Positions 1-5,976 of a stretch of DNA of 5,976 nt are shown piece after piece (position 1 is the first letter of the stretch; the number at the start of each line of letters is the position of its first letter). The notes under the pieces were generated by a model. The model saw nothing but the letters and a program-made list of their open reading frames with translations, was not told the origin of the DNA and searched no databases. Source of the DNA: Betaproteobacteria bacterium (GTDB lineage: Bacteria; Pseudomonadota; Gammaproteobacteria; Burkholderiales; SG8-39); contig JAABRB010000226.1 in the NCBI GenBank assembly GCA_011391185.1, positions 1 to 5,976 on the forward strand, in the 5' to 3' direction. The position numbers and the translations under genes are program-made.

Positions 1-325
1 GGGAGTTTGTCGGTCGACGGCCCGGCCAATTTAGGATCGGAAAATGCCGGTATGCCATAGCCTGTCGGACGCGGCGCGCCCTTCTTTCCGAGCCAGCGCA
101 AGGCAAGATGGCTGCCCCGCGCGCCGGCAGCGTGCCGGTCCACCGCTTCATGGGCAATGTTGATGCCGCCGCCCCCGGCAACCCCGACAGGCCTCGCGCC
201 GCAGCATCCCATGAAAAAGCGGCGCGTGCCCGGGCATAATCGTCCAGGTTGGGCGTGACTCGCTCCGGTGATGCCGTTTTGCTGATACGTTCCGGCATGA
301 ATCTGTCCGCGGCGGTTTCCGCCAT
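1..325 (-). pseudogene. acetyl-CoA synthetase-like gene, 5' part, frameshifted and cut by window edge
   Basis: Reading from ATG at 325-323, the protein begins [16 protein letters not shown] and reaches [15 protein letters not shown] at about residues 37-51. It continues only after a one-base shift, as [20 protein letters not shown] and then ALRWLGKKG. These pieces match what I recall of the ACS_N region opening acetyl-CoA synthetases and related acyl-CoA ligases (AMP-forming; acetate or another acid + ATP + CoA to acyl-CoA), which are cytoplasmic. The break lies in the G run at 172-176, where one more G would restore the frame. Downstream the second frame stays open to the window edge, but similarity fades left of about position 75, so another shift is possible there. 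The start is supported by AGGTGA at 335-330 and an FNR-type promoter. It may be a decaying gene, or an intact gene with a homopolymer sequencing error. The specific acid substrate cannot be told from this part. Confidence 0.62.
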
Positions 326-329
326 TCTT

Positions 330-335
330 TCACCT
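330..335 (-). promoter_or_regulatory. ribosome binding site of the acs-like gene
   Basis: AGGTGA lies four bases before the ATG at 325-323. It decides this start over the GTG at 333-331, which opens a different and protein-unlike frame. Confidence 0.55.
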
Positions 336-362
336 GGCCAGTGGATCGGCTGCGATTTGCCT

Positions 363-404
363 AACATAGGAGCCGGGCCCGATGCCGGTATTGATGCAGA
401 TCAA
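363..404 (-). promoter_or_regulatory. FNR/ANR-type class II promoter of the acs-like gene
   Basis: TTGATGCAGATCAA at 391-404 is a perfect match to the FNR/ANR/DNR consensus TTGAT-N4-ATCAA. On the minus strand TATGTT at 368-363 can serve as a -10 box (four of six consensus bases). That puts the transcription start near 356 and the centre of the palindrome at -41.5, the classic position for a class II activator that replaces the -35 contact. The leader would be about 31 bases. Sequence and spacing are seen directly. Binding by an FNR-family protein, and its oxygen or nitric oxide response, are inferred from the family. Confidence 0.6.
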
Positions 405-434
405 GGCATGACCGACCCGCCCGCCGCGGCCGGA

Positions 435-2119
435 CTACGCGGCGTGCCCGCCCACCTTGAGCTTGTCGCCGACCAGCGTCGCGGCGACCACCAGCGCGGT
501 AGTGATGCCGATCATGATGATGCCGAGCGCGGACAGCTTGCCGTAGAGGCCATCATCGGAGAACTTCAGGATCTGGATGGCGAGGACTTCCGTGCCCGGC
601 CGCGACAGGACCACGGACAGCGTCAGCTCCCGCACGAACATAGAGGCCATCAGGATCCAGGAGGACACGATGCCGGGAATCAGCAGCGGCACGATGATGC
701 GGCGCAGGGTCGTCAGGGGGCTCGCCCCGCACACCAGCGAGGATTCCTCGAGGTGGGCGTGGATCGTGACGAACGCGCTCGCCATCGGCCGCGCGCCGTA
801 GGGCAGATAGGTCGCGATGTAGCCGATCAGGAGCGCCCAGATCGTCGCGTAGAGCGGCGTCTGCACGAAGAACCACATGAAACCCACGCCGATGACGATG
901 CCCGGGAACGAGAACGACAGGAAGGTCAGCGACTCGAGCAGCCCGGAGGCCCGCGTCTTCACCTTCACGATCGCGTAGCCCACGAAGACCGACAGCAGCG
1001 TGCCCAGCGTGGCCCCCGCGACGGCGAGAAACAGGCTGTTCTTCAGCGCGAGCAGCGAGAGCGGATCGTGCAGCACGTCGGTCCAGTGCTTCAGGCTCAT
1101 GGCGGAGATCGCGCGCGCGCCCGGCACCATGACATAGGGCACGAAGGAGGTGTAGAGCAGGACCGCCACCGGGAGCACGGCCATGACGAACGAGAGCAGC
1201 GCCACGATGGCGAAGAGTGGGACGCGGGCCTTGCCCAGCTCGATCAGCGTGGGCCGGTAGCCGCGGCCCGCGATCGTCACGTACTTCCCGCTTTCCGCCG
1301 TCAGCGCGCGGTAGACGTAGATAAGCGTGACCGAGGTGGCGAGCACGCTCATTCCCACCGCCGCGGCCTTGCCGTAGTCGGGGGCGAAGCCCAGCGAGAC
1401 CATCTCGTAGATGTGCGTTGCCAGCACGTTGACCCGCCCCGGCATGCCCAGCACCTGCGGAACGGCGAAGGATGCGAGGGCGCGCACGATGCCGAGCACG
1501 AACGCCGCCAGTATGGCCGGCCGCAGCACGGGCAGCGTCACCCGGAGGAGCGTGCGCCACGTCCCGGCGCCGAAAACCCGGGACGATTCTTCCAGCGCGA
1601 CATCGAATGAACGCATCGCGGGCGCGATGATGAGGTAAGCGATGGGCAGGTCGAGCAGCGCCTCCACCAGGATCATGCCCTCGAGGGAATAGATGTTGAA
1701 CGGCGCGCTCTCCAGTGAGAACAGGCCCTTCAGCACGGAGTTGATCATGCCGTTGGAGGGATTGAGCAGCAGCGCCCAGCTCACCGAGAACAGCAGGTGC
1801 GGGATCATCATCGGGATGATCGTGAGGATCCCGAAGAGGCCCTTGAAGGGGATGTTGGTCCGCGTGTTGAGGTAGGCGAGGAACAGGGCCAGGACTGTCG
1901 CCAGCACGGACGACCCGAGCACGAAGATTGTCGTGTTGAAGAGCACCTGGAACAGCGCCGGGTCGGTGTAGGCCGCGATGTACTTGTCGGCCGTGAGCTT
2001 GCCGAACGCCGTCAGGCCCTCCGACACGCTTCCGAGCGCGAGCATCACCACCGGGGCGACCGTCAGGAACCCGACGATCGCCAGCAGCGTCCAGGTGAGC
2101 TGTGCGCGTGCCTTGTCCA

Positions 2120-2120
<1 letters not shown>
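435..2120 (-). CDS. ABC importer permease with two fused membrane domains (Fe3+/FbpB type)
   Basis: This 561-residue inner-membrane protein forms the channel of the importer. It contains two binding-protein-dependent permease domains in tandem, the layout of FbpB/SfuB/AfuB ferric permeases. Many hydrophobic segments are visible, the first at about residues 10-30. Each half carries an EAA-type cytoplasmic loop that docks onto the ATPase: EESSRVFGAGTW at about 177-188 and EESSLVCGASPL at about 458-469, both followed by a conserved L-P-x-L-x-P-x-I stretch. The start ATG (2120-2118) shares one base with the TGA of the ATPase gene (TGATG), and no strong Shine-Dalgarno precedes it, so translation is probably coupled. 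The same reading frame stays open far upstream through the ATPase gene, but that extension is not protein-like. The gene is last in its operon, and no clear terminator follows before the next promoter. Substrate is not determined by this subunit. Confidence 0.93.
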
Positions 2121-3202
<1,082 letters not shown>

Positions 3203-3209
3203 GGTGGTG

Positions 3210-3214
3210 CCTTC
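3210..3214 (-). promoter_or_regulatory. ribosome binding site of the ATPase gene
   Basis: GAAGG is placed seven bases before the ATG at 3202-3200. It gives the ATPase gene its own translation start downstream of the intergenic hairpin. Confidence 0.5.
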
Positions 3215-3232
3215 GGCTCGCCGACAAAGCGG

Positions 3233-3266
3233 CGGGCTGCCCGGCCGGCGACAGCCGGGCAGCCCG
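3233..3266 (-). repeat. perfect 13-bp inverted repeat (intergenic hairpin) between binding-protein and ATPase genes
   Basis: CGGGCTGCCCGGC at 3233-3245 is exactly complementary to 3254-3266, with an eight-base loop at 3246-3253. The hairpin starts 20 bases after the binding-protein stop. No run of U follows it, so it is unlikely to be a full intrinsic terminator. In importer operons such hairpins often protect the 3' end of the binding-protein mRNA or cause partial termination, giving more binding protein than membrane subunits. The repeat is seen directly; that role is inferred. Confidence 0.75.
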
Positions 3267-3285
3267 TGGTTGCGTCAATCGCCGT

Positions 3286-4284
3286 TCACTTGACGGCGAA
3301 TATCTTTTTGAACTCCGCGCCCCACTTCTGGATTTCTTCGTCCGAAAGTTCGCGAATGGACAGCACCCTGGCCTTGCCCATGCCATCGATCGGCGGGAAC
3401 ACGCCCGGGGCGAGCACGTACTCGCCGACATCCTCGGCCATCATGCCCATCGCCTTGCTGGAGAGCCAGTAGTCCACAAACGCGCGCGCCGCGTTGGGAT
3501 GCGGGGCTTTCGCGGACACCGCGATCGCGCGCGGCGTGCCCATGAGCGGGTCCTGCAGCCGCGCCCAATCGAGGGGAGCCGGGGCCTTGGTGATGATGTA
3601 CTTGGGCATGGAGATGCCGATCGGCTTCTCGCCGCTCTCGATCGGCGCGGGCGTGGGGCCCAGTGATGCCACGAACATCGGGCGGTTGGCTGCGAGACCC
3701 TGCAGGAACTTCCGCCACTCGGCCTCCGACTTGAAAACGTGATCGCGCAGACCGACCAGGAACGCGATGGTCGTCGCATGGTTGGACGGATTCGGCATGA
3801 CGATCTTGTCGCGCCACTTCGGGTCCGCGAGGTCCAGGTAGCGCTTCGGCGCCTCGGACGCCTTGACCTGCTCCTTGTTGTAGATGATGCCGATGTACTC
3901 GATGCCGAAGAGCTGAATGATCCCGTCCTTGCGCGTCCACGCCGGGAAGCCCGCGGTCACCTTCGAGCTGTACTTGGCCAGCATGCCCTTTTCCTTGAGG
4001 ATTTCGAGCACAGGCAGCGGTCCCTGCACGACGTCGGCCATGAACTTGCCGGCCTCGAACTCGGTGATCGCAGTCGCCACGAACTTGGCCGTCGAGATGC
4101 GGGTGTATTCGCCCTTTATCCCGGTATCCGTGCTGAAGGCCTTCATGATCGGCTCGATCGCCGTCATGTTGGCGTAGTACGCCACGCGGCCCTCCTTCCG
4201 GGCCGCGTCCAGCAGGGATGGTTCGGCCGCCTGGGCGCAAGCGGCGGCTAGGAACGCGACGGACGCGACGAGATGCTTCTTCAT
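3286..4284 (-). CDS. periplasmic solute-binding protein of an Fe3+-type ABC importer
   Basis: This 332-residue protein captures the solute in the periplasm and delivers it to the permease. Residues 1-19 form a Sec signal peptide (MKKH, hydrophobic core, AQA before cleavage); C16 does not sit in a good lipobox. The mature part has hallmarks of the ferric-type family 1 binding proteins: GRVAYYANM at 32-40, DPKWRDKIVMPNPSN at 154-168 and APHPNAARAFVDYWLSS at 260-276. Annotation pipelines would probably call it iron(III)-binding, but the adjacent tyrosine pair that holds iron in FbpA is not seen in the expected region, where the sequence reads GISMPKYIITKAP (223-235). The ligand may thus be another anion or organic compound. 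It is the first gene of the operon, with a strong ribosome site, an FNR-type promoter upstream and a hairpin after the stop, all fitting high and conditional expression. Confidence 0.92.
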   Translation of the reverse strand: MKKHLVASVAFLAAACAQAAEPSLLDAARKEGRVAYYANMTAIEPIMKAFSTDTGIKGEYTRISTAKFVATAITEFEAGKFMADVVQGPLPVLEILKEKGMLAKYSSKVTAGFPAWTRKDGIIQLFGIEYIGIIYNKEQVKASEAPKRYLDLADPKWRDKIVMPNPSNHATTIAFLVGLRDHVFKSEAEWRKFLQGLAANRPMFVASLGPTPAPIESGEKPIGISMPKYIITKAPAPLDWARLQDPLMGTPRAIAVSAKAPHPNAARAFVDYWLSSKAMGMMAEDVGEYVLAPGVFPPIDGMGKARVLSIRELSDEEIQKWGAEFKKIFAVK

Positions 4285-4291
4285 GACTGTT

Positions 4292-4299
4292 TCCTCCTT
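4292..4299 (-). promoter_or_regulatory. strong ribosome binding site of the binding-protein gene
   Basis: AAGGAGGA is a near-complete Shine-Dalgarno sequence seven bases before ATG at 4284-4282. It is the strongest such site in the window and fits the high demand for a periplasmic binding protein. Confidence 0.85.
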
Positions 4300-4338
4300 C
4301 GAGGTAACGACAAAAGGGAACCCGCTTCCTGACGTGCG

Positions 4339-4379
4339 ATGTTAGCGCGAAACGGGGCGACGATCTTGATCTGGATCAG
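4339..4379 (-). promoter_or_regulatory. FNR/ANR-type class II promoter of the ABC importer operon
   Basis: TTGATCTGGATCAG at 4366-4379 matches nine of ten bases of TTGAT-N4-ATCAA. On the minus strand TAACAT at 4344-4339 can act as a -10 box (four of six consensus bases), giving a transcription start near 4332. The palindrome centre then falls at about -40.5, within one base of the class II position, and the leader is about 48 bases. No good -35 hexamer is visible, as expected for an activator-dependent promoter. Binding by an FNR/ANR-type regulator is inferred. Confidence 0.55.
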
Positions 4380-4400
4380 GTGTTTATGCTTTCGTCCCCA

Positions 4401-4434
4401 TGCCGGGATCAGCACGGGGACGATTGATCCGGCA
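4401..4434 (-). repeat. imperfect inverted repeat over the transpeptidase stop codon
   Basis: TGCCGGGATCA at 4401-4411 pairs with TGATCCGGCA at 4425-4434, leaving one bulged base and a 13-base loop. It spans the end of the L,D-transpeptidase gene and could weakly terminate or stabilise that mRNA. There is no U run after it, so a terminator call is not justified. Confidence 0.3.
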
Positions 4435-5302
4435 CCGCGTTACCGGTCGCAACGGATCGGGCCGGGATCGGCCCGTCTTGCGGCACGCCTTGCGCGGGGA
4501 CTCTTTCCCGCCGCGGCGGCCAGGGCGACCAGGCTGGCCGCGTCTTGCGGCCCGAATCGATAACTACCAGGTACATCCCCGGTTCCTCGACCGGCTCCCG
4601 GTCTGGCCGCAGAACCCACAGATGACGCCCCTGCCGGGCCGCCTGCTCGTACTCCGCATCCAGTATCCCGTAGCGGTCGAGGAACCCGTTGAGCGACGCG
4701 GGAATGCGGATGCAGCCTTTCGAGCGGGGACGGCCCAGGTGGTGCTCGAGCAGGTCCGGGTCGGTGGCATGCACCTGCAACCGCATGGGGCTGCGCCCGC
4801 CCGCGCCCCAGGTCCGCTCGCCTTCGATCCAGCCGAAATCGAACACGCGCATGCCGCGAATGCCGTAGCCGAGTATGCCGTTGGCGTTGCGCGTGCCCTC
4901 CGCGCGGAAATCCATGTTCGCGAGCGCGTGCCCGAACACGCCGGGCGGAGTCATGAAGTACTCGAAGCCGCCGGCGTATCCCGTCGAGACCGGCGAGGCA
5001 CCGATGAAGCGCCAGCCTCGCGCCGGCGATGAAAGGTAGACGAAGGCCGCCTGGATCACCGGGCTGCGATCGACCAGCAGGAAGTATTGCGGCCCGGTCT
5101 CGCGCAGACCCGCTGCCGACAGCGCGTCGGCCAGCCGGTCCGCGTAACCGGCCTGCTCCTCGTCCGGCACCCGCAGGCGCATGTTCACCTCCCGCGCGAA
5201 CCGCGCCGCCATGACATCGCCGGAATCACCGGCCGGCGCGGCGGCCGCCGGCATCAACAGGAGCAGCGACGCGCCCCACGCGATGATGCGGCGTCCCGGC
5301 AT
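4409..5302 (-). CDS. secreted L,D-transpeptidase, YkuD family
   Basis: This 297-residue protein probably acts on peptidoglycan in the periplasm, forming 3-3 cross-links or attaching proteins through a catalytic cysteine. The N-terminus MPGRRIIAWGASLLLLMPAA is a signal peptide with cleavage near residues 20-24. The YkuD core spans about residues 70-235. H178 (LQVHATDPD) and the motif SKGCIRIP at 194-201 supply the catalytic histidine and C197 at the family's usual spacing. A Pro/Arg-rich tail of about 45 residues follows residue 250, with no recognised function. I chose ATG 5302-5300 because a signal peptide follows at once and GAAGAAG lies eight bases upstream. The frame is open further up to 5782, and from 5605 it encodes an alanine dehydrogenase relic; a product started there would bury the signal peptide. 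The gene is unrelated to the importer and ends 124 bases before it. Confidence 0.85.
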   Translation of the reverse strand: MPGRRIIAWGASLLLLMPAAAAPAGDSGDVMAARFAREVNMRLRVPDEEQAGYADRLADALSAAGLRETGPQYFLLVDRSPVIQAAFVYLSSPARGWRFIGASPVSTGYAGGFEYFMTPPGVFGHALANMDFRAEGTRNANGILGYGIRGMRVFDFGWIEGERTWGAGGRSPMRLQVHATDPDLLEHHLGRPRSKGCIRIPASLNGFLDRYGILDAEYEQAARQGRHLWVLRPDREPVEEPGMYLVVIDSGRKTRPAWSPWPPRRERVPAQGVPQDGPIPARSVATGNAVPDQSSPC

Positions 5303-5304
5303 GG

Positions 5305-5605
5305 TTACCGCTTCTTCACGGTGCACGCGGAGATGACCTGCCGCAGCTTGCCGCTGCGCGCGCTTCGGCGCGTGCGGCTCCTTCACCTTCACGATGAGCT
5401 CGGCTTCGCCGAACACCTCCTCCGCGCTCGCGGCGACGGCGGCTCCCGCGGCGCGGTAGTCCTCGTCCGATGCGCCGATGCCGGCGCCAGCGTCACGCTC
5501 GACGACGACGGCATGGCCGCGCGAGGCGATCTGCCACACGTTCTCCGGCGTCAGCCCGACGCGGAACTCGTGGACCTTGATCTCTTTCGGCACGCCGATC
5601 AGCAT
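5305..5605 (-). pseudogene. ald: alanine dehydrogenase N-terminal relic
   Basis: The sequence opens MLIGVPKEIKVHEFRVGLTP and continues through DAGAGIGASDEDYRAAGA (38-55) to LIVKVKEP (70-77), the start of NAD-dependent alanine dehydrogenase (L-alanine to pyruvate and ammonia, a cytoplasmic hexamer). Numbering agrees with the enzyme family: the substrate-binding R15 and K75 are both there. Similarity in this frame ends at about residue 80 (near 5366) out of about 370, so the catalytic histidine around 96, the Rossmann NAD domain and the later catalytic aspartate are absent. With one extra base skipped, the other frame reads LRQVISACTVKK, which may be a degraded trace of the LRxGQxLFTYLHLA stretch, and stops with TAA at 5307-5305, two bases before the transpeptidase ATG. 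It cannot be an active enzyme. It begins 20 bases after the phaC stop with only a weak ribosome site. Confidence 0.75.
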
Positions 5606-5625
5606 GGGCCCACCATGGACACTCA

Positions 5626-5976
5626 CTATTCGAGTACGTAGGTGCCGGGAGCTGCAACGACTTGCGGGAAGTCTTGCGTCGTTAGGAGCGGCGGCGCGCC
5701 GGGCTCTCCGCAGCGCTCGGCGAGCCAGGCCCGCCAGTCTTCCCACCAGCTCCCGGCGTGCTCCAGCGCGGTCGCATGCCACGCGTCGGCCCCCTGGCCG
5801 CGGTGCGCGGGCGCGACACGGAAATGGCGCTTAGGCGGCGTCACCGGCGGATTGACGATACCCAGGATGTGACCCGAGCTCGATAGCACGAAGCGCTTGC
5901 GCCCGGTGACCCAGCCGTTCAAGCGGAAGGTCTGGCGCCAGGGCGCGATGTGATCATCCTCGGTCGCGACCTGGTA
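5626..5976 (-). CDS. phaC: class I polyhydroxyalkanoate synthase, C-terminal part (cut by window edge)
   Basis: This is the last 116 residues of a PHA synthase, which polymerises (R)-3-hydroxyacyl-CoA into storage polyester on granules. The part in the window begins YQVATEDDHIAPW and ends APGTYVLE. The Asp of DHIAPW (visible residue 8) and the His of SSSGHILGIVNPP (visible residue 36) are 28 residues apart, equal to the D480-H508 spacing of the catalytic residues in the Cupriavidus necator enzyme. The catalytic Cys lies outside the window. GSWWEDWRAWL and the ending PGTYV are also typical of class I enzymes. The visible part is intact and stops with TAG at 5628-5626. No terminator is seen in the 20 bases before the alanine dehydrogenase relic, so transcription may run on into the relic and the transpeptidase gene. 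Confidence 0.92.
   Translation of the reverse strand, partial: YQVATEDDHIAPWRQTFRLNGWVTGRKRFVLSSSGHILGIVNPPVTPPKRHFRVAPAHRGQGADAWHATALEHAGSWWEDWRAWLAERCGEPGAPPLLTTQDFPQVVAAPGTYVLE

Noticed and set aside
148..333. 61-codon minus-strand frame starting with GTG at 333
   Set aside because: It is in the wrong frame at the start of the acs-like gene, is Arg-rich and has no protein-like pattern. The ATG at 325 gives a recognisable family match instead.
249..1610. Long plus-strand open frame of 453 codons
   Set aside because: Composition is dominated by Arg, His, Asp and Gly and it lies antisense to the permease gene. It is a GC-rich mirror of a real gene.
4458..4475. Six-base inverted repeat CGGGCC/GGCCCG
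   Set aside because: It sits in the coding tail of the transpeptidase, is short and GC-only, and is expected by chance at this base composition.
5626..5782. Extension of the transpeptidase/Ald frame upstream to 5782
   Set aside because: It overlaps the intact 3' end of phaC in another frame and is Arg/Ala-rich. Ald similarity begins only at the ATG at 5605.

Overview
The window is GC-rich DNA, and every gene I can support lies on the minus strand, so transcription runs from right to left. GC content, a class I polyhydroxyalkanoate (PHA) synthase and the relatedness of the proteins suggest a proteobacterium, probably betaproteobacterial (Burkholderiales-like). That placement is inferred from gene type, not from a marker gene.

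Layout in the direction of transcription. (1) 5976-5626: the last 116 codons of a class I PHA synthase (phaC), cut by the window edge. (2) 5605 to about 5305: a truncated relic of alanine dehydrogenase (ald), holding roughly the first 80 of about 370 residues. It starts 20 bases after the phaC stop. (3) 5302-4409: a secreted YkuD-type L,D-transpeptidase with an intact SKGCIR active site. The ald relic runs into it in the same frame without a stop. (4) 4284-435: a three-gene ABC importer operon of the ferric-iron/putrescine-like class, with a periplasmic binding protein, an ATPase and a double-domain permease. (5) 325 to the left edge: the start of an acetyl-CoA synthetase-like gene (ACS_N region). 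A one-base shift in a G run breaks its frame, so it is easy to miss as an open frame.

Two control sites stand out. FNR/ANR-type palindromes (TTGAT-N4-ATCAA) lie at 391-404 (perfect) and 4366-4379 (9 of 10 consensus bases). Each is followed at class II activator spacing by a plausible -10 box, a ribosome binding site and a start codon: the acs-like gene for the first, the importer operon for the second. The importer and the acyl-CoA ligase-like gene may therefore belong to one oxygen- or redox-responsive regulon. Within the importer operon, a perfect 13-bp inverted repeat separates the binding-protein gene from the ATPase gene and probably sets a higher dose of binding protein.

The most unusual points are the broken acs-like gene behind a well-formed FNR-type promoter, the shared regulatory site upstream of the importer, and the ald deletion scar joined in frame to the transpeptidase. 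I see no mobile element, CRISPR array, tRNA or rRNA, and no clear novel multi-gene system.
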